DNA of 64,000 nucleotides, from positions 2,542,001-2,606,000 of the forward strand of contig NZ_CP032317.1 in the NCBI RefSeq assembly GCF_003574965.1. The letters are read 5' to 3'. Every line of letters begins with the position of its first letter. The stretch's first letter is position 1. This DNA comes from Hymenobacter oligotrophus. GTDB lineage: Bacteria > Bacteroidota > Bacteroidia > Cytophagales > Hymenobacteraceae. The notes beneath the pieces are model-generated. The model did no database searches and was not told the origin of the DNA. It saw nothing but the letters and a program-made list of their open reading frames with translations. This document shows positions 50,751-58,304 of the stretch, piece by piece. A program made the translations under genes and the position numbers.

Positions 50751-50836
50751 CCCAGAGGCCCGTAGCGCCCTGTGCCAGGGCTCAGCCCAACGTTACGGCG
50801 CCCGGCTACGTTTACGCTTGAAAACCTTGTGTAGCC

Positions 50837-51262
50837 ATGGCCGAATCGGTTGTGATTTCTGAGCCTCACGGCGATGTACTGCTGATGCCGGACGTGCCCT
50901 GCGTGGCCGTACGGTGGCACAGCTTTGCCAATAGCGCGCAGTTTCGCTTGCTGATGGACGAGGCCCTGGCCTACTACACCCGCGAGGCACAGCAAACCTG
51001 GCCCCTAGGTTGGCTGCTCGATTTGCGCAAGATGAGCGCCCTGCTGCCCGCCGACCAATTGTGGCTCGAAACCGACTGGAACCCGCGCGCCTACAACATG
51101 GGCGTCCGGCACATCGGCATGGTGTCGTCGGACAACATTTTCGGGCGCATTGCCGCCCAGGTGTACGCGGCCAACACCACCGCCCGCGAAGATTACGCGC
51201 TGGAGCCCCACATTTTTGCCACTGCCGAAGAGGCCAAGCGCTGGGTGCGCCGCAATTTGTAA
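50837..51262 (+). CDS. STAS/SpoIIAA-like protein, paralogue 2
   Basis: The 141-residue product is the most divergent of the four STAS-like paralogues. It has CVAVRWHSF near the start, LGWLLDLRKMSALLPADQLWLETDWNPRAYNMGVRHIGMVSS in the middle and FATAEEAKRWVRRNL at the end, matching the common strand/helix order and final helix. It follows the triple PAS gene by 86 bases on the same strand, so joint transcription is likely and suggests that PAS sensing is linked to STAS-type output. There is no signal peptide. Confidence 0.75.
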   Translation: MAESVVISEPHGDVLLMPDVPCVAVRWHSFANSAQFRLLMDEALAYYTREAQQTWPLGWLLDLRKMSALLPADQLWLETDWNPRAYNMGVRHIGMVSSDNIFGRIAAQVYAANTTAREDYALEPHIFATAEEAKRWVRRNL

Positions 51263-51295
51263 GCGGCGCGGGCCGCCCGCGCGGCGCCTTGCCGC

Positions 51296-51303
51296 TACCT
51301 TTG
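51296..51303 (+). promoter_or_regulatory. -7 element TACCTTTG for the lipoprotein gene
   Basis: TACCTTTG ends seven bases before the ATG at 51311, so the transcript should begin at or next to the start codon. Confidence 0.68.
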
Positions 51304-51310
51304 CGCACCT

Positions 51311-51979
51311 ATGCGCCGCTGTATTGCTTTGCTTTTTGTTGCCTTGTCCGTAACGGCAGCTTCGTGCGTGGAACGCGTGTACCAAACCCGCGAAAACGCG
51401 CCCGCCGTGTTGCAAACCCACCAATCGGTGGCGGTGCTGCCGTTTCGGGTGCGCGTGGAGCGGCCCTGGCTGGCGGAGTTTACCTTCGACGACCTAGGCA
51501 TTTCCGAAGCGGAGTTCGACCGCCGGCAGGCCGCCGAAATTCGTGCGCTGGCCTACGGCCTGCAAGGCGAGCTGGCTACGCGGCTGCAGCAGCCCGGCGG
51601 GCGCGTGCAGTTTCAGAACGCCGCCGAAACCAACCGGCGCCTAAGCCAAGCCGGTGTACCACCCGATAGCTTGCCCTACCGCAGCACCGAGGAGTTGCAA
51701 CGCATTTTGGGGGTTGATGCCGTGCTGGCCGGCGAAACGCGCGTGGTGCAAACCTTGCCCGGCCCGGTGGCCCTGCTCCTGATGTTCACCGCTGCGCCCC
51801 CGGCTGCCGAAGCGCCGCCCAACGTGGTGCGCACCTACCTCTCGGTGTACGACGGCCGAACCGGCCAGCTGGCGTGGCGCTTTGAGCACGAGCAAACCGG
51901 CGCCCTGGGCATAGCCGCCAAAGGGCTGGGCAAAGAGCTGGCCCGGCGCGCCCGCACCTCCTGGCCCTACCGCCGGTAG
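51311..51979 (+). CDS. Lipoprotein with CsgG/GNA1162-like domain
   Basis: The 222-residue protein has a lipoprotein signal peptide with lipobox TAASC (Cys19). The mature part begins with SVAVLPFRVRVERPW, followed by GLQGELATRLQQPGGRVQF, ELQRILGVDAVLAGETRV and VRTYLSVYDGRTGQLAWRFEHE, the strand pattern of CsgG- and GNA1162-like periplasmic lipoproteins (compare an AVLPF strand, a GVDAVLxG strand and a final LW/AW-rich strand). These proteins bind partners in the envelope; the specific role here is unknown. A -7 element seven bases before the start supports 51311. Confidence 0.8.
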   Translation: MRRCIALLFVALSVTAASCVERVYQTRENAPAVLQTHQSVAVLPFRVRVERPWLAEFTFDDLGISEAEFDRRQAAEIRALAYGLQGELATRLQQPGGRVQFQNAAETNRRLSQAGVPPDSLPYRSTEELQRILGVDAVLAGETRVVQTLPGPVALLLMFTAAPPAAEAPPNVVRTYLSVYDGRTGQLAWRFEHEQTGALGIAAKGLGKELARRARTSWPYRR

Positions 51980-52025
51980 CCGGCACCTAGGGCCCGCCGC
52001 ACCACGGCAGCCGGTTGCGCGGGGT

Positions 52026-52475
52026 TTATTTCAACTGAATGGCCACTACTAACTCCTGGCCGCTCACCCGAAACTTGCACTCGTCGAATTGGGGCGGGGC
52101 CAGCTTGGGGCGCACGTTGTTGGAGAAGGCATACGGCTCGGTGGGTATGCCCATGAAGTTTTTGTCGAGCTTGTCGTTGTTGTTCACATCCTGGGTAATG
52201 GCCACGGCCCACTCGCCGTGGGGCAGTTGCACGGGCAGTGCAATACGGTCTTGGCCATCGGGGCGCACCACTTTAAAAAACGCGTATTGCTGCGGCTTCA
52301 GAAACGACTCGCGCACGTTGTAGAAGTACACCTTCACGGCCGATTGCTTTGAGGCCAGCCGAGACACCACCACCGTCACCGACGAGGTAGCCACCGGCGC
52401 GGAAGAAGCGGCGGGCAGCAGCGCCGCCAGCGGGTTGGCCACGGCGGCAACAAAAGCGAGCTGAAACAAAGTCAT
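52026..52475 (-). CDS. Exported DUF2141 protein
   Basis: The 149-residue protein has an N-terminal hydrophobic segment (MTLFQLAFVAAVANPLAALLPA) likely to be a signal peptide and the DUF2141 pattern: a strand pair, then LPHGEWAVAITQDVNNNDKLDKNFMGIPTEPYAFSNNVRP, where D-N-N-D-K-L-D resembles a calcium-type loop and GIPTEPYAFSN is the signature. The family is common in Bacteroidota and its role is unknown. The start at 52475 was chosen; the longest frame would add 75 residues of poor composition. The gene is convergent with the lipoprotein gene. Confidence 0.87.
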   Translation of the reverse strand: MTLFQLAFVAAVANPLAALLPAASSAPVATSSVTVVVSRLASKQSAVKVYFYNVRESFLKPQQYAFFKVVRPDGQDRIALPVQLPHGEWAVAITQDVNNNDKLDKNFMGIPTEPYAFSNNVRPKLAPPQFDECKFRVSGQELVVAIQLK

Positions 52476-52710
52476 GAAGTGCGTACGAAAGGCCAGGTCA
52501 TTACGAGCAAACCCTAAGCTACTAAATTTTAGCGCGTAATGCTCGGGTTTGTGGCAGCTCCGGCCAGCGCGCAGGGGCGGCTTTTCGCAAATGCCAACCC
52601 ACCAAGCCGCAGTGCTCGCCTGCGGGCTGCGCCACTGCGCATTGGGGCTTGCCTTGCAGGTGCACCAGCTGGGTGCCCGGCGCGGAGCAAGCCGCCGCAC
52701 CTAGGAGCCG

Positions 52711-53526
52711 CTAGCAGCGCTGTTCCAGCACTTGCTGCACAAACTTGGTGGCCAGGCGCAGGGTTTCGGCGGGGGCCTCTTTGTGCGGCGAGTGGGCGGC
52801 GCCGGGCAGCAGTACGCCGTGCGCTGGCCCGGCCACCTGCGCGGTAATGGCGCTTACTTGGGCCTCGGTGCCGTACTCATCATTGAGGCCTTGCAGCACC
52901 AGCACGGGGCAACCGATGCGCGGCAGGTAGGCCTCGATGTTCCAGCTGCGAAAAGCGGGCGCAAGCCAGGTATCGGCCCAGGCGGCAAACACGGCGTCGG
53001 TTTTGCTGCCGTGGTAGCGGGCCAGGCGCTCGGGCAAGTTGGTGCGGCGGTACTGCTGCTGCGCCTCCCGAATGCCGGCCAGGGTCAGGTCCTCCACAAA
53101 CACGTGGGCGCCTTCGGTGATGACGCCCGCCACCCGCTCGGGGTACAAAGCCGCCGCAACCAGGGCAATGCTGCCGCCGTCGGAGTGGCCAAACAAAATA
53201 GCGTGCTCAATGCCTGCGGCCTCGAGCACTTGCCGCAGCACGGGGGCCTCCTGCTCTAGGTATTGATTGGTGCGGGGTGCGCCGTCAAAGCCCGATGACT
53301 GGCCGTAGCCGCGGCGGTCGTACACCAAAGCCGGGCAGCCGGTAGCGGCGGCCAATTGCGCCGGAAAATCGCGCCACAGCGCAATGCATCCCAACGAGTC
53401 GTGCAGGAAAACCAACGTGGGCCGCGGCGCGGCCGTTGCATTGGCGGGCAACAGGCGCCGCACGCGCAGGGTGTAGCCCCCGAGGTCTAGGTCGGTTTCG
53501 GTGCAGGTGAGATCGGCAGCGGTCAT
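52711..53526 (-). CDS. Alpha/beta-hydrolase
   Basis: The 271-residue protein is a serine hydrolase of the alpha/beta fold: oxyanion segment VFLHDSLGC, nucleophile elbow GHSDGGSIA with the catalytic Ser, acidic residue near LQGLNDEYGT and final His in GAAHSPHKEAP. The substrate is not recognisable. There is no signal peptide. It lies 10 bases downstream of STAS-like paralogue 3 and is therefore probably cotranscribed. The start MTAADLTC at 53526 was chosen because the longest frame overlaps that upstream gene. Confidence 0.92.
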   Translation of the reverse strand: MTAADLTCTETDLDLGGYTLRVRRLLPANATAAPRPTLVFLHDSLGCIALWRDFPAQLAAATGCPALVYDRRGYGQSSGFDGAPRTNQYLEQEAPVLRQVLEAAGIEHAILFGHSDGGSIALVAAALYPERVAGVITEGAHVFVEDLTLAGIREAQQQYRRTNLPERLARYHGSKTDAVFAAWADTWLAPAFRSWNIEAYLPRIGCPVLVLQGLNDEYGTEAQVSAITAQVAGPAHGVLLPGAAHSPHKEAPAETLRLATKFVQQVLEQRC

Positions 53527-53536
53527 GGGCGCAAAA

Positions 53537-53962
53537 TTACCCCACGCTGCGCAACCAGTTTTTGGCCTCGTCGATGTTGTCGAACAGGCGCATTTCAAGC
53601 AGGTCGCCGATGCGCATGTGCAAGTCTTGCAAGGAGAGCTGCCCGAAAATGCCCGGCGCCAACACCTGCGCAAAGTAGCGCAGCCCTGCCTCGATGGTGC
53701 GCGGCGTCCAGACCTGCGCTATCCAGTCGTTGGCTTCGGAAAACGGCCCCACCAACTCGCTGTGGTCGTTGAGGAGCTTAGCGCAAGGCTCGTCGCGCAG
53801 CATATCCAGGTAGGCCAGACCGCCTTCGGTTACGGTGCTCAGGGTTTGGATACCCGACCAGCGGGCGTAAATCCAGCCTTCGGTGCGGTTGCGCTCGGCC
53901 GTAAGGTACACGTAGCCATCGGGCCGATGAAAAGTAGTGGTGGTGATAGCGGCAAGTTGCAT
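53537..53962 (-). CDS. STAS/SpoIIAA-like protein, paralogue 3
   Basis: The 141-residue product follows the common pattern of the paralogue family: GWIYARWSG, LRDEPCAKLLNDHSELVGPFSEANDWIAQVWTPRTIEAGLRYFAQVLAP, and FDNIDEAKNWLRSVG at the end. The most similar local relative is paralogue 4 (56302-56697). It is the first gene of a probable two-gene operon with the alpha/beta-hydrolase. No promoter element was identified. No signal peptide is present. Confidence 0.8.
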   Translation of the reverse strand: MQLAAITTTTFHRPDGYVYLTAERNRTEGWIYARWSGIQTLSTVTEGGLAYLDMLRDEPCAKLLNDHSELVGPFSEANDWIAQVWTPRTIEAGLRYFAQVLAPGIFGQLSLQDLHMRIGDLLEMRLFDNIDEAKNWLRSVG

Positions 53963-54188
53963 AGGGCGGTGGAGCGAGCGGGTTGCTGCCTTAAACGGAA
54001 GCAAGCTGCCGGAGGGCATAAACCCCAGGCAGCGCGGCAAATTAAGCGCCACGGATGCAGGCCCAGCAACTGCTATCTGGTTTTTAAGTCGGGGCCGCAG
54101 CCGCCCGCGCCGAGGCCGGTAGCTCAACCAAAGCAAAGCCCGCTGCGTAAGCTAGCATCCATTCGCCCTCTTTTCCACAACCAACACC

Positions 54189-54230
54189 AACGCCCGGCCG
54201 CTCCGCCTACCAGCGCAGCAGCCGGGCGTT
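54189..54230. terminator. Hairpin downstream of the 89-residue gene
   Basis: AACGCCCGGC (54189-54198) pairs with GCCGGGCGTT (54221-54230) across a 22-base loop, 50 bases after the stop of the minus-strand gene. The rest of 53963-54280 shows no gene. Confidence 0.5.
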
Positions 54231-54280
54231 GCGGTTACAAGCCTGGCTTGGTGGCCGCTGCTGGCCCGCCTGCGGCGTGG

Positions 54281-54550
54281 TTACTCCTTGCCTCTTGGCT
54301 CTTCGGCATCTTCCATTTTCGAAGCGTGGTAAATCTCGTCGAACAACAGCTCCATCTGGTACACTTCGGTGTTGGGGTTCATCGACCACTCCACGAAAGC
54401 GCGGGCATATACTTTTAGTACTTCTTCGCAACTGGTTTTGCGCAAAAAAGCAGCATGAAATTGCTTGAAGCGCTCGGCCAGCTCGGCGCGAGCGGCGGGC
54501 GTGTTGCGGTTCGTAAATACTATACCCGGCACAGATTGCTGTTGGCTCAT
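54281..54550 (-). CDS. Hypothetical 89-residue helical protein
   Basis: The product (MSQQQSVPGIVFTNRNTPAAR...) has two helical stretches (AELAERFKQFHAAFLRK, EEVLKVYARAFVEWSMN) and an acidic end (HASKMEDAEEPRGKE). I recognise no family. It has no signal peptide or membrane segment. Amphipathic helices and native composition suggest a real gene; a hairpin follows its stop. The gene is divergent from the MHS permease gene. Upstream, TAC-TTTG occurs close to the start but with one base fewer than the -7 consensus. Confidence 0.6.
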   Translation of the reverse strand: MSQQQSVPGIVFTNRNTPAARAELAERFKQFHAAFLRKTSCEEVLKVYARAFVEWSMNPNTEVYQMELLFDEIYHASKMEDAEEPRGKE

Positions 54551-54743
54551 CGCAAAGTAGGTGTATGACGGTAGCAGGAACGTTAAATATCTTCATACGC
54601 AAGTACTTATAAGAAGGTAACCTCGGGCGAAGGTTGCACCGCCCGCACTCGGTTTTAGGCCGTGTGCCGCGTGTGTAACGACCGCTGCCGGGAGCCCGCG
54701 CTTGCCTGCTGCCGGCCAACAGCGGTCTGCTTAGCTTAGCGTC

Positions 54744-56048
54744 ATGTTTGTGCCCGCTTCGCCGCCTTCCTCACCTCCGGTTCGTTCCGCCGCTGCCCGC
54801 ATCCGCTCCATCGTGAGCGGCTCCATCGGCAACCTCGTGGAGTGGTACGATTGGTACGTGTACTCGGCTTTTGCTTTGTACTTCGCGCCGTCGTTTTTCC
54901 CGCAGGGCAACCTCACAGCGCAGCTGCTCAACTCGGCTGCCATTTTTGCGGTGGGCTTTTTGATGCGGCCCCTCGGGGGTTGGCTGCTGGGCCTTTACGC
55001 CGACCGCCACGGGCGCAAAGCAGCCCTGCTGCTCTCGGTGCTGCTGATGTGCGGCGGCTCGCTGCTGATTGCCCTTACGCCCGGCTACCAGCGCATTGGC
55101 GTAGCAGCACCCGTACTGCTGGTGTTGGCGCGGCTGCTGCAGGGCCTGAGCGTGGGCGGCGAGTACGGCACCTCGGCTACGTACCTCAGCGAAATGGCCA
55201 CGGCCCGGCACCGGGGTTTTTATTCCAGCTTTCAGTACGTAACGCTGCTGGCGGGGCAGTTGCTGGCCTTGCTGGTGCAGTTGGCTTTGCAGCGCCTGCT
55301 TACCCCTGCTGCCCTGCACGATTGGGGCTGGCGCGTGCCTTTTGCCATTGGGGCTTTGGCTGCCGTAGTGGCGCTGTACCTGCGCCGGAGCATGCACGAA
55401 ACCGAGGCCTTTGTGCAGCAAACCGCCCACCCAGCCGCCGCCGAAAGCAAACTGCGCGCCCTGCTGCGCCACCCGCGCGAGCTGCTAACGGTGGTGGGCC
55501 TTACCCTAGGTGGCACCATTGCGTTTTACACCTTCACGACCTACGCCCAAAAGTTTTTGGTGAACACCGCCGGCTTCAGCAAGGCCGAGGCCACGCAAAT
55601 ATCGTTTTGGGCCTTGGCGGTGGCGTTGCTGCTGCAGCCGCTGATGGGCGCCCTATCCGACCGCGTGGGCCGGCGGCCGGTGCTGCTGTTTTTTGGCGTG
55701 GGCGCTACCCTGGGCACGGTGCCCCTGCTTACGCTGCTGGCCCAAGCCCGTAGCTCGTGGGCGGCGTTCGGGTTGCTGGCGGTGGCCATGGTGATCATGA
55801 GCGGCTACACTTCCATCAACGCCGTGGTAAAAGCCGAGTTGTTTCCGACGCACATCCGAGCCCTGGGGGTGGGCCTGCCGTACGCGCTTACGGTAGCCAT
55901 TTTCGGCGGCTCGGCCGAGTACGGTGCTTTGCTAGCCAAAAGCCAGGGCATAGAAGCCGCGTACTACTGGTACGTAACGGCTTGTGCTGCCCTCTCGCTG
56001 TTGGTGTACTGGCGCATGCCCGATACCAAACAGACATCGAGGATTTAG
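54744..56048 (+). CDS. MHS-family (KgtP/ProP-like) major facilitator permease
   Basis: The 434-residue protein has 12 membrane helices and the typical start of metabolite:H+ symporters (GSIGNLVEWYDWYVYSAFALYFAPSFFP). Other family motifs are LGLYADRHGRKAALLLS between helices 2 and 3, RLLQGLSVGGEYGTSATYLSE and SDRVGRRPVL. Relatives carry alpha-ketoglutarate, citrate, proline or betaine; the substrate is not predictable. The last codon is followed directly by the heptamer array, whose first unit shares the G of the TAG stop. The start at 54744 is the only reasonable ATG. Confidence 0.92.
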   Translation: MFVPASPPSSPPVRSAAARIRSIVSGSIGNLVEWYDWYVYSAFALYFAPSFFPQGNLTAQLLNSAAIFAVGFLMRPLGGWLLGLYADRHGRKAALLLSVLLMCGGSLLIALTPGYQRIGVAAPVLLVLARLLQGLSVGGEYGTSATYLSEMATARHRGFYSSFQYVTLLAGQLLALLVQLALQRLLTPAALHDWGWRVPFAIGALAAVVALYLRRSMHETEAFVQQTAHPAAAESKLRALLRHPRELLTVVGLTLGGTIAFYTFTTYAQKFLVNTAGFSKAEATQISFWALAVALLLQPLMGALSDRVGRRPVLLFFGVGATLGTVPLLTLLAQARSSWAAFGLLAVAMVIMSGYTSINAVVKAELFPTHIRALGVGLPYALTVAIFGGSAEYGALLAKSQGIEAAYYWYVTACAALSLLVYWRMPDTKQTSRI

Positions 56049-56306
56049 GTATTGGGTATTGGGTATTGGGTATTGGGTATTAGGTATTAGGTATTAGGTA
56101 TTAGGTATTAGGTATTAGGTATTAGGTATTAGGTATTAGGTATTAGGTATTAGGTATTAGGTATTAGGTATTAGGTATTAGGGTGTATGACCGTTCGGGC
56201 GCCGGGTTGCGCCCTTTGGCTCCTTTTTCTGTTTTTTAACTAACTACTCAATACTTAGTACCAACCACCCAGTACCAAATACTCACTACTAAATAGCCAA
56301 TCTACA
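56048..56306. repeat. Composite heptamer repeat, copy 2
   Basis: Nineteen heptamers occupy 56048-56180: four of GGTATTG, then fifteen of GGTATTA. After 18 bases comes the core GCGCCGGGTTGCGCC (56199-56213). From about 56237 to 56306 ten 7-base units (TAACTAA, CTACTCA, ATACTTA, GTACCAA and so on) follow the consensus nTACnnA, the degenerate reverse complement of the direct array. The element fills the space between two convergent stop codons and overlaps both. The organisation and core are shared with 25034-25182. Confidence 0.88.
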
Positions 56307-56697
56307 TCTGGCGCAGCCAGGCGCTGGCGGTATCGATGTCGTCGAACGTTAGCACGAGCGGGCGCTCCGTGTGGCTCATCATCAAGTCGGTGGAGAGGCG
56401 GCTGTACACGTTGGGCGAGTACACCCAGGCGAAGTACTCCAGGCCGGCCGCGGCCATGGCCGGAAACCACACCTTGCCGCCCCACTCCGAAGCATCGGAC
56501 CACATGCTGGTAACGTTGCGGTTGTCGTTGAGGACTTTGTGGCAGCGCTCCTGCTTCAGGCACTCGAGCATTTGCAGGCAGCCGTTGCGCACCGAGTCGA
56601 AGTCTTGGTCGCCGGTCCAGTCGACGTACAGCCACTCGTTCAGGTAATCGTAGGCAATGGCAACGTGGTTGTTCTGGTAAATCGTTTTCAGGGCCAT
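56302..56697 (-). CDS. STAS/SpoIIAA-like protein, paralogue 4
   Basis: The 131-residue protein shows the family pattern most clearly: WLYVDWTGDQDFDSVRNGCLQMLECLKQ, CHKVLNDNRNVTSMWSDASEWGGKVWFPAMAAAGLEYFAWVYSP, and FDDIDTASAWLRQM at the end. Residues shared with the others are the W-x-Y-x-x-W strand, K-V/L-L-N-D, the W-x-P loop, AGL-x-Y-F-A and the final WL. Its 3' end is reached by the inverted heptamers of the adjacent repeat. The start MALKTIYQNN at 56697 removes 17 residues. Confidence 0.8.
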   Translation of the reverse strand: MALKTIYQNNHVAIAYDYLNEWLYVDWTGDQDFDSVRNGCLQMLECLKQERCHKVLNDNRNVTSMWSDASEWGGKVWFPAMAAAGLEYFAWVYSPNVYSRLSTDLMMSHTERPLVLTFDDIDTASAWLRQM

Positions 56698-56797
56698 GGG
56701 TGCAGCAACTGATGCCTGGGGGGCCGCAAAGCTAACAGCCTGCGGCACGATGATTCAACCCCGGCACAAACAAGCGCCATCGGCGGGCCCGGCCGGG

Positions 56798-56897
56798 CCT
56801 AGGGCGTGTGGGCAGTAGCGCGGAAATCCGTTGGCTACGCCGCCATATGCTCCGCGCTACATCTTCACTGCTGTGCCTACTCTCCACACGCCCTAGG
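56798..56897. repeat. Inverted repeat with CCTAGG ends and GTAGCGCGG core
   Basis: CCTAGGGCGTGTGG (56798-56811) and its exact complement (56884-56897) frame an inner pair GTAGCGCGGA (56815-56824) and TCCGCGCTAC (56851-56860). The inner pair belongs to the same family as the repeats at 35292 and 36674. It lies directly after the stop of the DUF4136 gene. Confidence 0.75.
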
Positions 56898-57500
56898 TTA
56901 ATTGCGCTCCTTCACCGGAAATTTATCGAGGATATCGCGGGCCGATTCGGCAAACCGCTCGCCAGCGCGGTTGGGGTTGGTTACGGCATCGAGGATGGAG
57001 CCGCGCCACACGAGGTTGTTGGTTTTGGCATCCACGAAATCGAGCACCAGCATGCCCTCTTGGTAGCGCTCGGTGCGGTAGCCGCTGGGCGCCTGGTACC
57101 AGTAGGTGTAGTTTACCGGCACCAGAAAGCCGCGGTAGCGCACCAAATAAGGGTAGCTCACGGGCACGGCTGGGTTGGGTGGGTTGGCCACGGTGCGCTC
57201 GGACTGCTCCACGTAGAGGTGGTAGGTGAGGTAGAAATCGGGCTTGCCGGCCGCCACCGGCGTAATGCCGCGCTTGGCCAACTCCGTTTCAATGGCTTGC
57301 CGAATGGTGCCGTCCTGCAGCTGGCTGCGCAACGCGGGGCCCTGGGTGCCGTCGGTTTTCACCTCGGTTTCGGCCCAGGCAAACGTGCGGTATTGGTTGA
57401 AGTTGACGCCCTCGCGCTGCTGCACGCTCACCGACGAGCAAGCACCTAGGCCGCCCAGCAAGCCCAACACCACGGCCAGTATTCCAAAATTCAGGCGCAT
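56898..57500 (-). CDS. DUF4136 lipoprotein
   Basis: The 200-residue protein has a lipoprotein signal peptide with lipobox LGAC (Cys21) and the DUF4136 domain: NFNQYRTFAWAE near the start, AIETELAKRGITPVAAGKPDFYLTYHLYVE and MLVLDFVDAKTNNLVWRGSILD. It is expected to be attached to the outer membrane on its periplasmic side or to the inner membrane; the role of the family is unknown. The start at 57500 opens the signal peptide. Its stop adjoins a CCTAGG-ended hairpin that may act as terminator. It is divergent from the MsrA-like gene. Confidence 0.92.
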   Translation of the reverse strand: MRLNFGILAVVLGLLGGLGACSSVSVQQREGVNFNQYRTFAWAETEVKTDGTQGPALRSQLQDGTIRQAIETELAKRGITPVAAGKPDFYLTYHLYVEQSERTVANPPNPAVPVSYPYLVRYRGFLVPVNYTYWYQAPSGYRTERYQEGMLVLDFVDAKTNNLVWRGSILDAVTNPNRAGERFAESARDILDKFPVKERN

Positions 57501-57623
57501 AACAGTAGTAGTTGATTGGTACCGTATGCATGTACTGCGCTGGCTAGCCGCAAGTTGTGTTGCCCTAGGTGGCTGGCGGCCGATCAAATGAAACACGCCT
57601 TGCGTATGCCGGAGGGTATGACG

Positions 57624-58271
57624 ATGAAACGCTTGCTGATGATGCTTTGGCTGGCTGCGGCAGGGGCCGCAAGCAGCCGCGCCCAAACCAGCCCCGACCG
57701 GCGCTTTGCCGAGTTGCCCAAACCCCAAGCCGGCGAGGCCGTGGCCACGTTTGCCGGCGGCAGCTACTGGAGCACCGAGCCCGTGTTCGAGCGCCTGAAG
57801 GGAGTACGCGCAGTGGTGGCCGGCCACGCCGGCGGCACCGTGCCCAGCCCCACCTACGAGCAGGTAAGCCGCGGGGGCACGGGCCACGCCGAATGCGTGC
57901 AGGTGTATTACAACCCCACCGTAATTAGCTACGCGCGCCTGCTGCAGGTGTTTTTTGCGCAGCACAACCCCACTACCCTCAACCGCCAGGGCCCCGACGA
58001 AGGCCCGGAGTACCGCTCGGTGGCGTTTTACCGCACCCCGCAGGAAAAGCAGCTGATCGAGGCCGAAATCAAACGCCTCAACGACTCGCGCCGCTACCCC
58101 ACGCGCGTGGTAACGCAGGTGGTACCGTTCCGGGCGTTTTACCCCGCCGAACGCTACCTCCAAAACTACTTCGGCAACCATCCCGAGCACCCGTACAGCC
58201 GCATTGTGGCCGCGCCGCGCTACCAAAAAGTGGCCCAAGAGTTTCCGGAGTTGCTGAAGCCTGCGCCCTAG
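57624..58271 (+). CDS. msrA: Exported MsrA homologue with Ser in place of the catalytic Cys
   Basis: The 215-residue protein has a signal peptide (MKRLLMMLWLAAAGAASSRA-Q) and the complete MsrA domain: GHAGGTVPSPTYEQVSRGGTGHAE, the middle region YARLLQVFFAQHNPTTLNRQGPDEGPEYRS and a C-terminal part ending YLQNYFGNHPEHPYSR. The motif that carries the nucleophile, normally GCFW, is GSYW here, with Ser47. The only Cys in the mature protein is in GHAECVQVYY, where relatives have Ala or another small residue. Methionine sulfoxide reduction by the usual sulfenic-acid route should not be possible; a binding role or changed chemistry is possible. An ATG at 57618 is an alternative start; GGAGG lies eight bases before 57624. 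Confidence 0.88.
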   Translation: MKRLLMMLWLAAAGAASSRAQTSPDRRFAELPKPQAGEAVATFAGGSYWSTEPVFERLKGVRAVVAGHAGGTVPSPTYEQVSRGGTGHAECVQVYYNPTVISYARLLQVFFAQHNPTTLNRQGPDEGPEYRSVAFYRTPQEKQLIEAEIKRLNDSRRYPTRVVTQVVPFRAFYPAERYLQNYFGNHPEHPYSRIVAAPRYQKVAQEFPELLKPAP

Positions 58272-58304
58272 GTGCGCCCGCGCCGCGCGCCCGCCGGGGC
58301 CTTG

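Noticed and set aside
49178-50821. Plus-strand frame of 547 codons overlapping the PAS gene
   Set aside because: Arg/Pro/Ala-rich, no domains, and out of frame with the well-supported PAS protein.
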